NCBI GenBank assembly: GCA_016219875.1
Contig: JACRJZ010000168.1
Coordinates: forward strand, 45,963 to 109,962
Source: Verrucomicrobiota bacterium
GTDB taxonomy: Bacteria; Verrucomicrobiota; Verrucomicrobiia; Limisphaerales; JACRJZ01
DNA length: 64,000 nucleotides
Direction: 5' to 3'
In this document: one piece after another, positions 8,600 through 16,588 of the stretch
How the letters are laid out: the number at the start of each line of letters is the position of its first letter
Position numbering within the stretch: position 1 is the stretch's first letter
Position numbers and translations under genes: made by a program
The notes under the pieces: model-generated
Database searches by the model: none
Told to the model about the DNA's origin: nothing
The model's input: the letters and a program-made list of their open reading frames with translations, nothing else

Positions 8600-9895
8600 A
8601 TGAGCACTCCCAACAACACTGCCGCCCCAGCCCGCCCGCTCGACCTGTCGAAGTGGCGCACGGTGCCGAACATCGCCATCGGCATCGGCGTCGTGCTCAC
8701 CGCGCTGACGGCCTTCACCAACTACCGGCAGTTCAGTTTCTCCTGGCTGCTGGCTTTCATGTTCTACCTGAGCCTCGTGCTCGGCGGATTGTTCCTGGTG
8801 ATCGTCCACCATCTCTTTGACGCCGGTTGGTCCACGCCGATCCGCCGGACGGTCGAGCATATCGCCTGTCTGGCGTTTCCGTGGATGGCGATCTTCTTTC
8901 TGCCGATCCTGCTCAACGTGCTCTTCGCCGGGCCGGAAAACCTGCTTTACGAATGGATGAAACGGGACGCCCACACCGACCACGCTCTCCATGCCAAGCA
9001 GCCGCTGTTCACCAAGGCCGGGTTCTACATAGTGACGGCGGCGTGCTTCTTGATCTGGACGTTCTTGTCGCGGCGGTTCCGCTCGCTCTCCATCGCCCAG
9101 GATGCCTCGGGCGCGGCCGGCTTCACCCGCACGATGCGCTTCCACGCCGCCTGGGGCGCGTTCGGCTTCGCCCTCACGCTGTCCCTGGCGGCAATCATGT
9201 GGATGAAGGCACTCACGCACGAATGGTTCTCCACGATGTACGGCGTGTATTACTTCGCCGGCAGTGTCTGGCTCACGCTGGCCACGGTGTATGTCATCAC
9301 GATGGTCCTCCAGCGCACCGGCACGCTGACCGCCGTGCTGCACGAGCACCAGTTTTACTTCCTCGGCTCGCTGTTCTTCGCCTTCACGGTGTTTTACGCC
9401 TACATCCACTTCTCGCAATACTTCATCATCTGGAACGCCAACCTGCCGGAGGAGACGTTTTGGTATCAGCTTCGCGAGCAAGGCACCTGGTGGGACATCG
9501 GCCTGGTCATCATCTTCGGCCACTTCCTGGTGCCGTTCCTGGGCCTGTTGCGGATCGACGCCAAGGTCACGTTCTGGTGGATGGTGCCGTTGTGCGCGTG
9601 GGCTTGGCTGATGCACTTCGCCGATCTCAGCTTCAACATCATGCCCGTGCTGCATCCCGGCGGCTTCGTACTGCACTACGCCGATCTCGGCACTTGGGCG
9701 CTGATCGGTGGGGTGCTGGCGAAAGTCTGGCTCAAGGATTTTGCCGACGCGGCGCCGTATCCGCTGCGCGACCCACGCATCAAGGAAGCCGCGGGCCACT
9801 ATCGCATCGTCTCGCAGATCAGCGGCGGGGAACTGGACGAGACGGACGGCTTGGTGGATGGCGGCATCCACACCAAGGGAAGCTCCTGCGAATGA
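8600..9895 (+). CDS. actF: ActF, NrfD-like second membrane subunit of alternative complex III
   Basis: Polytopic membrane protein of 431 residues, homologous to ActC and the last canonical subunit of the complex. The first transmembrane helix begins near residue 22 (VPNIAIGIGVVLTALTAF), with further helices to about residue 385. Features typical of ActF include LVLGGLFLVIVHHLFDAGW and a conserved HFSQYFIIWNANLPEETFWY segment. It starts one nt after actE. After its stop the operon is interrupted by a palindromic element (9915-9994) before the next small gene, so expression of the downstream cytochrome genes could be separated from actA-F at this point. Confidence 0.94.
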   Translation: MSTPNNTAAPARPLDLSKWRTVPNIAIGIGVVLTALTAFTNYRQFSFSWLLAFMFYLSLVLGGLFLVIVHHLFDAGWSTPIRRTVEHIACLAFPWMAIFFLPILLNVLFAGPENLLYEWMKRDAHTDHALHAKQPLFTKAGFYIVTAACFLIWTFLSRRFRSLSIAQDASGAAGFTRTMRFHAAWGAFGFALTLSLAAIMWMKALTHEWFSTMYGVYYFAGSVWLTLATVYVITMVLQRTGTLTAVLHEHQFYFLGSLFFAFTVFYAYIHFSQYFIIWNANLPEETFWYQLREQGTWWDIGLVIIFGHFLVPFLGLLRIDAKVTFWWMVPLCAWAWLMHFADLSFNIMPVLHPGGFVLHYADLGTWALIGGVLAKVWLKDFADAAPYPLRDPRIKEAAGHYRIVSQISGGELDETDGLVDGGIHTKGSSCE

Positions 9896-9914
9896 CGACG
9901 CGATTTCCAAAGCC

Positions 9915-9994
9915 CGTAGCGGCGTCTCGGCAGAGCGCCGCCATTCCCGAATTCCGGGCGACCAAGCACGGCGCTCTACCGAGACGCCGCTACG
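9915..9994. repeat. Family B palindrome (GTAGCGGCGTCTCGG type)
   Basis: Arms 9915-9940 and 9969-9994, 26 nt each, match at about 25 positions (left arm starts CGTAGCGGCGTCTCGG, ends AGAGCGCCG) around a 28-nt loop. A second, diverged copy wraps another palindrome at 25931-26115. It occupies most of the actF to 10044 gap. It could act as a stem-loop in the operon mRNA, shielding the upstream actA-F message, but has no T-run of a terminator. Confidence 0.85.
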
Positions 9995-10043
9995 CTTCCG
10001 AGGTTCCGAAAGTGATCCTGACGAACAGTATTTCCACCGCCCC

Positions 10044-10427
10044 ATGAAGACGAACACCTCCTCCTGTTGCGACAAAGCCAAAGTGGCCGCCTGGGTCGGA
10101 GCCGTCGTCGGCACGTTTCTGCTCATGGCATTTCTCGTCAACATCATGCTCCAACAGACGGCGCCCCCGCCGGTGGACCAGGTTCGCGCAGCGGAGCGAG
10201 CCAAGGCGCGCGCGGAAGTGCTCGCCACCGGCACGGAAACGCTGACCACCTTCGGCAAGGTGGACGAGGCGAAGGGCCTCTATCGCGTGCCCATCGAACA
10301 AGCGATGAAGGCGACCATCGCGGAGTACAAGAACCCTGCCGCGGCCCGCACCAATTTCATCGCCCGTGTCGAGAAAGCCACCGCGGTCCCTCCGAAGCCG
10401 CCGGAGAAGCCGAACGTTTACGAGTGA
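10044..10427 (+). CDS. Small single-pass membrane protein in the act/cytochrome operon
   Basis: Unrecognised protein of 127 residues. One transmembrane helix (about residues 15-36, VAAWVGAVVGTFLLMAFLVNIM) follows a short Cys-containing head (SSCCDKAK). The remaining hydrophilic domain is rich in Ala, Glu and Lys (RAAERAKARAEVLATG) and is probably helical. ATG 10044 gives a compact protein with a clean N-terminal head; the open frame runs further upstream through the palindrome but would read palindrome DNA. It ends 14 nt before the CcoN-like gene. Position between actF and the oxidase-like genes suggests an accessory or assembly subunit of the respiratory supercomplex. No metal-binding motif beyond the N-terminal CC is visible. 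Confidence 0.75.
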   Translation: MKTNTSSCCDKAKVAAWVGAVVGTFLLMAFLVNIMLQQTAPPPVDQVRAAERAKARAEVLATGTETLTTFGKVDEAKGLYRVPIEQAMKATIAEYKNPAAARTNFIARVEKATAVPPKPPEKPNVYE

Positions 10428-10441
10428 CGCCAACGAACGAG

Positions 10442-12052
10442 ATGCAGGTTTCCCCTCTCACCGACGCCCCGGAACCCGGCGCGGCCGATGCGCCAGACCG
10501 CGCCGCGCTCCCGGAAGACCAGGACCAGTCACTTCGCGCCCCGGTGCTGCTCCTGCTGCTCAGTTCGCTCCTTTGGCTGGTCGCCGGCTCCCTCGCCTAC
10601 GTCATGGCGTTCGTGAAGCTTCACGCCCCTGGCATGATGGCCGGCGCCGCTTGGCTGACCTACGGCCGCCTTCATCCGGCTGCGACGAACGCGCTGCTCT
10701 ACGGCTTCGCTTCCCAAGCTGGACTGGCCATTGCGCTGTGGATGCTGGCCCGGCTGGGCCGCGCACCATTGGCCTTTCCGAGCTTCGCCATCGTCGGCTG
10801 GTTCGTGTGGAACCTCGCCGTCCCTCTCGGCATCGGCGGTATTCTTCTTGGCGACACGACCGGCTTTGAATGGTTCGAGATGCCGCGCTACGCCTCGCCG
10901 GCGCTCTTCGCGGCCTACGCTCTAATTGCCGCCAGCGCGCTGATCACGCTGGCGAAGCGCGAAGAGCCGGCCCTCTACGTCAGCCAGTGGTTTCTGCTCG
11001 CGGCGCTTTTCTGGTTCCCGTGGGTGTGGACTGTGGGCCATCTGCTTCTCGCGTTTCATCCGCTGCGCGGCGTGATGCAGGCGGCCGTTCACGGTTGGGC
11101 CATGAACGGGGTGGCCACGCTCTGGCTCACGGCGCTCAGTCTGGCGATCATTTACTACTTCATCCCCAAGATCACCGGCGCTCCTCTCTACAGCCGCGGC
11201 TTGGCGCAATTGGGTTTCTGGACGTTTGCCATCTGTGGCGCTTGGGGTGGCCTCCGTGCCGGCACGCCGCTGCCGGCTTGGGTGGTCAGCGTCAGCGTCG
11301 CCGCCGGGGTCTCGATGATCGTCCCGCTCGTGGCCAACGCCGCCAATTGGAGCCACACGCTGAGCGGCCAACGAAACCAGGTGATGCAAAGCCTCCCGCT
11401 CCAGTTCATCGTTGCGGCTGCGGGCAGCTACGTGCTGACGGCCTTTCTGGGCGTCCTCACCTCCGCCCGCGGCGTGAGCAAGTTCACCGGCTTCACCTGC
11501 GTCGCCACGGCCCAGCACGTCCTGCTGATCTTCGGCGTCGTTGGTTTCGCGGTCGGCGGCGCGATCTACTACCTGGTGCCCCGCCTGGCGCAAACGGAAT
11601 TCTGCTGTGACAAGGCCCCCAAGATTCATTTCTACGGAGGCCTTGCCGGACTTGGTTTGGCAACGGTTGGCTTGGTGATCGGCGGCTTGGTGCAAGGCGC
11701 CGGCCTCAGCGACGCCAGCAAGACGATGATTGAGATCATCAAGTCCACGAAGCCCTGGCTGCAACTCAGCGCCGCTGGTTTGCTTGTGCTCACGGTCGCC
11801 AACGGTTTTCTGGCCGTGAACTTCATCGGCGTGCTGGTCAAGACGACGCGGCGCTGCGTCCTCGAATGTGTCTTGCCTGAACTTCGTGGCAGCCGGCGTC
11901 AGGAGGCTCAGACTTCCATGGAATCAGGGCTTGCTCACGCCGGCTGCTGCGGTCTTGAAAAAGGTTTGCCCGAAACCGCTCTCCAGCCCGAACCGCCGCG
12001 CCAACCACCACCACCGGCGCTCAAGCCCGCCAAGAAGCGGAGGAGGAAATGA
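10442..12052 (+). CDS. CcoN-like (cbb3 oxidase subunit I-like) membrane protein lacking canonical metal ligands
   Basis: Polytopic membrane protein of 536 residues that aligns by eye with CcoN: GRLHPAATNA to GRLRPLHTNA, ALSLAIIYYFIPK to the helix VI end, YYLVPRL to the helix X end. The catalytic histidines are not conserved. The low-spin haem His of helix II is Ala (HPAATNA), the CuB His of helix VI is Asn (GWAMNGVATL), the His-His pair of helix VII is absent (WGGLRAGTPLPAW), and the helix X His-Val-His reads Gln-His-Val. If the alignment holds it cannot reduce oxygen and may be a structural or quinol/cytochrome docking subunit. The C-terminal residues beyond about 480 are read from a palindromic repeat and a Pro/Lys-rich tail. 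It overlaps the CcoO-like gene by ATGA. Confidence 0.8.
   Translation: MQVSPLTDAPEPGAADAPDRAALPEDQDQSLRAPVLLLLLSSLLWLVAGSLAYVMAFVKLHAPGMMAGAAWLTYGRLHPAATNALLYGFASQAGLAIALWMLARLGRAPLAFPSFAIVGWFVWNLAVPLGIGGILLGDTTGFEWFEMPRYASPALFAAYALIAASALITLAKREEPALYVSQWFLLAALFWFPWVWTVGHLLLAFHPLRGVMQAAVHGWAMNGVATLWLTALSLAIIYYFIPKITGAPLYSRGLAQLGFWTFAICGAWGGLRAGTPLPAWVVSVSVAAGVSMIVPLVANAANWSHTLSGQRNQVMQSLPLQFIVAAAGSYVLTAFLGVLTSARGVSKFTGFTCVATAQHVLLIFGVVGFAVGGAIYYLVPRLAQTEFCCDKAPKIHFYGGLAGLGLATVGLVIGGLVQGAGLSDASKTMIEIIKSTKPWLQLSAAGLLVLTVANGFLAVNFIGVLVKTTRRCVLECVLPELRGSRRQEAQTSMESGLAHAGCCGLEKGLPETALQPEPPRQPPPPALKPAKKRRRK
11885..11953. repeat. Family A palindrome inside a coding region
   Basis: Arms about 11885-11912 and 11925-11953 are diverged copies of the family A arm (core GCAGCCGGCGT-AGGAGGCTC). 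Better-preserved copies lie at 29632-29740 and 56735-56844, and another at 25991-26071. Here the element is translated as the C-terminal extension of the CcoN-like protein (GSRRQEAQTSMESGLAHAGC). Confidence 0.75.
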
Positions 12053-12789
12053 ATCGCGCCCCCCTCATCTTCCTCGGTGTCTTCGCCGCGCTGGCTTTCT
12101 CCTGGGCCGGCCTGGTGCTGGCCCCGCAAATCCAAATCGGCGGCCAGGGGCAGAAGCTCGTCCAGGGCGGCGACACGCTTTACCCCGCGCGCCGCAGCGG
12201 CATGGCCCAGCAAGGCGCGGCGGTTTATGTCTCGCTCGGCTGCGTTTATTGCCACAGCCAGCAAGTGCAGCCGCGCGAGTGGGGCTACGACAACGCCCGC
12301 GGCTGGGGCAAGCGCCGCAGCGTGGCGCAGGACTACCTCTTCGACGAGCCGGTGCAGCTTGGCGCCCGGCGCGTCGGCCCGGACCTCTCGAACGTCGGCC
12401 TGCGCTTCACGAACGAGACGTTCTTCCTCGAATTCCTCTACAACCCGCAGATGCACCATCCCGGCTCGACGATGCCGCCTTTTCCGTTTCTTTTCGACCG
12501 ACGCCGGATTGGCAAAACGCCCAGCCCCGACGCGCTGAAGCTGCCGCAGCAGTTTGCACCTGAGGCCGGCTATGAAGTCGTCCCCAAGTCTGGCGCCCGC
12601 AAACTCGCGGCGTATCTGGTGAGTCTGCAAAGCGAAGCGCCGCTCTTCGAAGCCCCGTGGCCCAAAGCCAAACGCACCAACGCCCCGCCCGCCGCACTGG
12701 ACACCAATGCTCCGCCCGGCACCGCGACCAATGCCGCTCCGGCCACCAACGCTTCCGCCGCCGCCGCGACCAACGCTCCGACGAAATGA
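12049..12789 (+). CDS. CcoO-like monohaem cytochrome c (cbb3 oxidase subunit II family)
   Basis: Membrane-anchored cytochrome c of 246 residues related to CcoO. An N-terminal helix (residues 4-22) is followed by GAAVYVSLGCVYCHSQQVQP with the haem motif CVYCH near residue 65. The CcoO landmarks RRVGPDLSNVG and NPQMHHPGSTMPPFPFL follow, the latter giving the axial Met. The C-terminal 40 residues are a low-complexity Ala/Thr/Asn/Pro tail (TNAPPGTATNAAPATNA), unusual for CcoO and perhaps a flexible linker. ATG 12049 overlaps the previous stop, with AGGAGGA just upstream. It ends overlapping the next cytochrome gene. It likely passes electrons from alternative complex III; its partner oxidase subunit here seems to lack redox centres. 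Confidence 0.88.
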   Translation: MNRAPLIFLGVFAALAFSWAGLVLAPQIQIGGQGQKLVQGGDTLYPARRSGMAQQGAAVYVSLGCVYCHSQQVQPREWGYDNARGWGKRRSVAQDYLFDEPVQLGARRVGPDLSNVGLRFTNETFFLEFLYNPQMHHPGSTMPPFPFLFDRRRIGKTPSPDALKLPQQFAPEAGYEVVPKSGARKLAAYLVSLQSEAPLFEAPWPKAKRTNAPPAALDTNAPPGTATNAAPATNASAAAATNAPTK

Positions 12790-13409
12790 CGACCGACCCG
12801 ACCAAGCTCATTCCGTCCGAATCTCCCGAACCCACGACGCAGACCAAGGCGCCCCTGGGCGTCACCCAACTCCTCGTCATCGTGTTGCTGGGCTTCATGG
12901 TCTATTGGGCTTCTGGCTACATCGACGACAACGGCGGGCGCTTCGATCCGATCGTTTATGAGCCGTACGGCTCAACCAACGACCTGGCTGCGTTTTTCGC
13001 CACAGACGACGGAGCCGCCGCGCGGGGCAAGACGGTTTTCAAAACGTTCTGCGCGCCCTGCCACATGGAAAGTGGCCTGGGGGATTCCACGCGGTTCATT
13101 CCACCGCTGGCCGGCTCCGAATGGGTCAACACCGACGGCCCGAATCGGATCGTGCGCATCGTGCTCAACGGCCTTCAAGGCCCCATCACCGTGAAAGGCC
13201 AGTCCTACGGCGGCGCCGCGATGCTGCCGTGGCGCGACGTGCTCAACGACCAGGACATCGCGGCGGTGCTCACCTACGTCCGCAGCGAATGGGGCAACAA
13301 AGGCGCTCCCGTCACCCCCGAAGACGCGAAGAAAGTCCGCGAGGCGACCGCCGCGAGGTCTGAGAACTGGACGGCGGATGAACTATTGAAGGTGCCGGAC
13401 AAGGACTAG
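12786..13409 (+). CDS. Membrane-anchored monohaem cytochrome c
   Basis: Cytochrome c of 207 residues with one haem. Residues 24-50 hold a transmembrane helix (VTQLLVIVLLGFMVYWASGY), placing the haem domain on the periplasmic side. The motif CAPCH lies near residue 89, and the axial methionine is probably in GGAAMLPWRD. The fold resembles the second haem domain of CcoP or a class I cytochrome c. ATG 12786 overlaps the CcoO-like stop (ATGA). As last gene of the respiratory operon it may be the electron exit or a CcoP substitute. No CcoP- or CcoQ-like gene is otherwise seen. Confidence 0.87.
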   Translation: MTTDPTKLIPSESPEPTTQTKAPLGVTQLLVIVLLGFMVYWASGYIDDNGGRFDPIVYEPYGSTNDLAAFFATDDGAAARGKTVFKTFCAPCHMESGLGDSTRFIPPLAGSEWVNTDGPNRIVRIVLNGLQGPITVKGQSYGGAAMLPWRDVLNDQDIAAVLTYVRSEWGNKGAPVTPEDAKKVREATAARSENWTADELLKVPDKD

Positions 13410-13517
13410 CGCGGCAGCGGGCAGTCCGTCTCGGCCGGCAATCGTTCCGGTTGTCGAACGGAACTGCGCCGGAACAGGCCCCTTGACTCCGCCAGAAGAT
13501 GGAGGCAAGACATAGCC

Positions 13518-13748
13518 ATGAACGCGGAATACATCCAACGGCGGCTTCGGGGCGGCTTCCGTCCGTTTACACTGCATCTGTCCGACGGGCGGAAATACGC
13601 GGTTCCGCACGCAGAGTTCATTTTGGTCACGCAACACAGCGTGGCCGTTGCCGACAAGGACGGGTACATCGAAAGTCTTGATCCTGCCCACATCGTGTCA
13701 CTCAGGGACTTGGTGGTGAAAGCGGGAGCGGGCAAGTCTGGCAAGTGA
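13518..13748 (+). CDS. Small conserved hypothetical protein
   Basis: Protein of 76 residues (begins MNAEYIQRRLRGGFRPFTLH). I recognise it as a recurring small protein of Planctomycetes and Verrucomicrobia genomes but know no function. The pattern FTLHLSDGRKYAVPHAEFI then SLDPAHIVSL suggests a small beta-rich domain. There is no signal peptide and no membrane helix. It sits alone, 108 nt after the respiratory operon and convergent with the VWA gene that ends at 13774. Confidence 0.7.
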   Translation: MNAEYIQRRLRGGFRPFTLHLSDGRKYAVPHAEFILVTQHSVAVADKDGYIESLDPAHIVSLRDLVVKAGAGKSGK

Positions 13749-13773
13749 AGCAGGACGGATTCGGAATCCAATT

Positions 13774-16239
13774 TCACTTGAGTTGCGACCGCTTCCGCAG
13801 CACCCACTCCGCCGTCACCACGCCCAGCAGCAACAGGAAGTAAAGCGGCGAGCACCAGAGTTCCACTTCAAGCGGAGAGCGGACTTTTTCGGCGCGGGCG
13901 GTGATGGTGTCGGGGAGTTTCCAGAGGCTTTCTTCGCGGAAGAAAGCGCCGCCGGTGTTGGTCGCGATTTCGCTGAGGAGGGATTCGTTCATTGCGGTTT
14001 CACCGAGTTCAAATTTTGGCTCAGTCACGTTGAAGTCGAGCGGGGTGTTGAGGTCTTGTTCGACAAAGAATTGATACTGGCCCGGCGTGGGCGCAATGAA
14101 TTCGCCGCGGTAGAGGCCGGGTTGCTCCGCCAGCGGGCGCAAGGTTACTTCAGCCTGCCGTCCCGCGCCGCCAAGACGGAGGCCATAGACGCCTTTCACG
14201 GCCGGCTCTTGCACGGGTTCGTAGCCGGCGGTGTAGAGGCGCGCGTAAATCGTGACGCGCTCGCCGGTCATATAGTTCTGGCGGTCGGTGGTGAGTTGCG
14301 TGCGCTTGGAGCCGCCAAGGAGGCGCTGGATGCTGAGGCGCTGCATCATCTGGCCCCAGAGCGTGGTGTAGTAGGCGTCGCCGACGTTCTTGCGCCAGCG
14401 CCAGGTGTTGTCGGTGCCGACGAACATGACCTGGCCCAGCCCGTAATGCTGGAACGCGACCACGGGCATTTTGCCGAAGCGAGTTTCTTTCAGGGGATCG
14501 GGATCAACGAGGAGAACTTCGGCGGCGGGCTTGGCGCGAGCGACTTTGGCAACCCAGAATATCGGGGGAAGTTGTTTCCAGATGGCAGCGCTCTCTTCCT
14601 CCTTGTCGCTGAGGCGAAGCATGGCGTTGGCCCGTCCGCTGGCGGTGAGTTCGAGGCGGACAGGTTTCTCCGCGACGGGATCACCTGCGGGTTCGATGGC
14701 GGCGGTGTCGAGTTCGACGGGCAAGAGTCGCTCCAGTGCGGTGCGGCGGTAAGCGCTGGGAACGAATTTCTTTCCCGCCACCACGACGAGCGCGCCGCCA
14801 AACTTGGAGACGAGTTCGTTCAAGTTTTCCAAGCTCGACGCGGCCAGGCGACGCGGGTCAATATCGCCGTAGATGACGAGGTCGTATTTGAACAGGTCGT
14901 CTTTGCGCGTCGGGAATTGTTCGAGGAACGGCGTGTTGGTGCCGCGCGCGATGGCGGGGTCGCCTTCCAGGAGGACGCACTTGAGTTCGATGCGGCGGTC
15001 GCGCATGAGCATGGCCTGGAGGTAACGGAATTCCCAGCGCGGCGATTGCTCGACCATGAGGACCTTGATCTTGGTATCAATGACCTTGAGGCGTTGGGTG
15101 CGGGCGTTGTTGTCGGTGACGGCTTCGTCGGGGCGCGGATCAATCGCGGCGGTGAGGTCAAACTCGCCTTGCATCTGCGGCGTGAAGTTGAGCGTGACGG
15201 CTTGCTCGCCGTCGGGACCGAAGGCGAGGTCGCGGTCGGCGACGGGATTGCCGTTGAGAAGGAGTTTCAGTTTCGCCGTCTGCCCGTTGAGACCCTGCGA
15301 GCGGACGCGGACGGTGACGGGCACTTCGTCTTTTACGAATGTCACGTCCGGCGCGAAAACGTTGGCCGCGATGATGTCGCGCGGGCTGGTGATGCCGAGG
15401 CCATAGACGTAAAGCGGCACGCCTTCCTGGCGAAACATGCCGGCGATCTCGCGCGGCTGCGAGCCGGAGTTGTTCGCGCCGTCGGTGACGAGGAAGACAC
15501 CGGCCAGCGGCTGCCCGCGCTCGCGGACAAGCAGATCGCGCAGCGCGTCGCCCAGCGCGGTGACGGGGGCCTGCGGATTCAGGCGGTCGAGCCACGGATA
15601 CTGCGCGGCGAGAGCGGTGGCATCGCGGGGAGCGTGCCTGGCGAGCGCGTTCGTGGCCGTAACGCGGCGGGGCAACTCGGCAAGGTCCTGGCCGAAGGTG
15701 AACGGGACGAGATCAAATTCCTTTTCGAGGCGCGGCAGGAGATCGAGCTTGGGATTCTTCAGCGTGGCTTTGAGCAAGTCAGCGCGGGCGATGGAGTCCA
15801 ACGAGTTCGTGGCCGCGCGAGGCAGTTCCTGCTTGAGACCGTTCGTGGGCGCAAGTGAACCGAACGCGATGGCAGCGCGCTTGCGGTCATCGGCGTCGAG
15901 ACGCGGGTTCTTGATCTGCATGGAGGCGCTGTCGTCAATGAGCATGACGAGAAGTCGGCGCACACTGCCTTCAACCGTGAGCGCCAGCACGGGCCGCAGC
16001 AGGATGAGCAGCAGCAGCGCGAGGAAGAGGACGCGCAACGCCGTGAGCGTGTAGCGCCGCACCGGCGAGAGCGTCTGCGGACTCCTGCGGTAGAGCCACC
16101 ACACCAGTGCCGCCAGCGCCAGCGCGAGCACAACCACCGACGCCACTTGGAACCCGCCACGAAAGGCGAGCGAGGTGCTCGTGACGCTCACCGCATCCGG
16201 CACCTTCGCGCCGATAAGTTTCAGCAAGAGTTCGGTCAT
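13774..16239 (-). CDS. Large membrane-anchored VWA-domain protein
   Basis: Membrane protein of 821 residues. Two N-terminal helices (about 30-50 and 65-90, LTALRVLFLALLLLILLRPV) precede a von Willebrand factor A domain. Its metal-ion-dependent adhesion site begins DDSASM, and VFLVTDGANNSGSQ follows. The middle carries immunoglobulin-like and class I glutamine-amidotransferase-like stretches (KVLMVEQSPRWEFRYLQ), and a last helix lies at the C-terminus (PLYFLLLLGVVTAEWVL). This architecture is common in Verrucomicrobia and Planctomycetes near MoxR/DUF58/BatA genes, and such a BatA/DUF58 set lies at 19449-23249. Its cellular role is unknown; envelope stress or chaperone-like assembly functions are proposed for relatives. 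Confidence 0.85.
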   Translation of the reverse strand: MTELLLKLIGAKVPDAVSVTSTSLAFRGGFQVASVVVLALALAALVWWLYRRSPQTLSPVRRYTLTALRVLFLALLLLILLRPVLALTVEGSVRRLLVMLIDDSASMQIKNPRLDADDRKRAAIAFGSLAPTNGLKQELPRAATNSLDSIARADLLKATLKNPKLDLLPRLEKEFDLVPFTFGQDLAELPRRVTATNALARHAPRDATALAAQYPWLDRLNPQAPVTALGDALRDLLVRERGQPLAGVFLVTDGANNSGSQPREIAGMFRQEGVPLYVYGLGITSPRDIIAANVFAPDVTFVKDEVPVTVRVRSQGLNGQTAKLKLLLNGNPVADRDLAFGPDGEQAVTLNFTPQMQGEFDLTAAIDPRPDEAVTDNNARTQRLKVIDTKIKVLMVEQSPRWEFRYLQAMLMRDRRIELKCVLLEGDPAIARGTNTPFLEQFPTRKDDLFKYDLVIYGDIDPRRLAASSLENLNELVSKFGGALVVVAGKKFVPSAYRRTALERLLPVELDTAAIEPAGDPVAEKPVRLELTASGRANAMLRLSDKEEESAAIWKQLPPIFWVAKVARAKPAAEVLLVDPDPLKETRFGKMPVVAFQHYGLGQVMFVGTDNTWRWRKNVGDAYYTTLWGQMMQRLSIQRLLGGSKRTQLTTDRQNYMTGERVTIYARLYTAGYEPVQEPAVKGVYGLRLGGAGRQAEVTLRPLAEQPGLYRGEFIAPTPGQYQFFVEQDLNTPLDFNVTEPKFELGETAMNESLLSEIATNTGGAFFREESLWKLPDTITARAEKVRSPLEVELWCSPLYFLLLLGVVTAEWVLRKRSQLK

Positions 16240-16371
16240 GCTGGCGTTGGTAGTAGCTGACGATGGACGGGACGGGGAAGTTCAAACCAGCGCTTCCCCG
16301 CCAATGTGATGAAATGCCAGCAGTATCAAACTGGCTTGCTGGAAACTCGGGTGGGCAATAACTTCCTCCCC

Positions 16372-16588
16372 ATGAAACTGCAGTTCACGGCCATCGTTGA
16401 GAAAGGCGAGAAGTTCCTCATCGCTTCCTGCCTTGAGTTGCCGGAGGCCAACGGCCAGGGCCGGACCCGCGCTGCGGCCTTGCGTGACCTCGCCGCCTCG
16501 ATTCAGAGCGTGCTGGAGTATCGCCGTCAGGAAGCCTTGGCTCACACTTCTCCGGAACGCCGAAAGAACCACGGTCCTCGTCGGATGA
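16372..16588 (+). pseudogene. hicB-like antitoxin remnant with frameshift
   Basis: The frame from ATG 16372 encodes a HicB-type antitoxin N-terminus (MKLQFTAIVEKGEKFLIASC, then ELPEANGQGRTRAAAL). Near 16545-16560 the expected HicB ending continues in the +1 frame (RNAERTTVLVG, stop TGA 16586-16588, overlapping a downstream ATG as in intact hicBA operons). In the original frame the sequence instead runs on into the hicA start. So a single-base indel has broken hicB and fused its frame with what follows. With the toxin gone, the antitoxin has no visible partner. Confidence 0.75.

Noticed and set aside
13783..15858. 691-codon open frame on the plus strand opposite the VWA gene
   Set aside because: No recognisable domain; codon-position composition mirrors the real minus-strand gene with membrane helices and a metal site.
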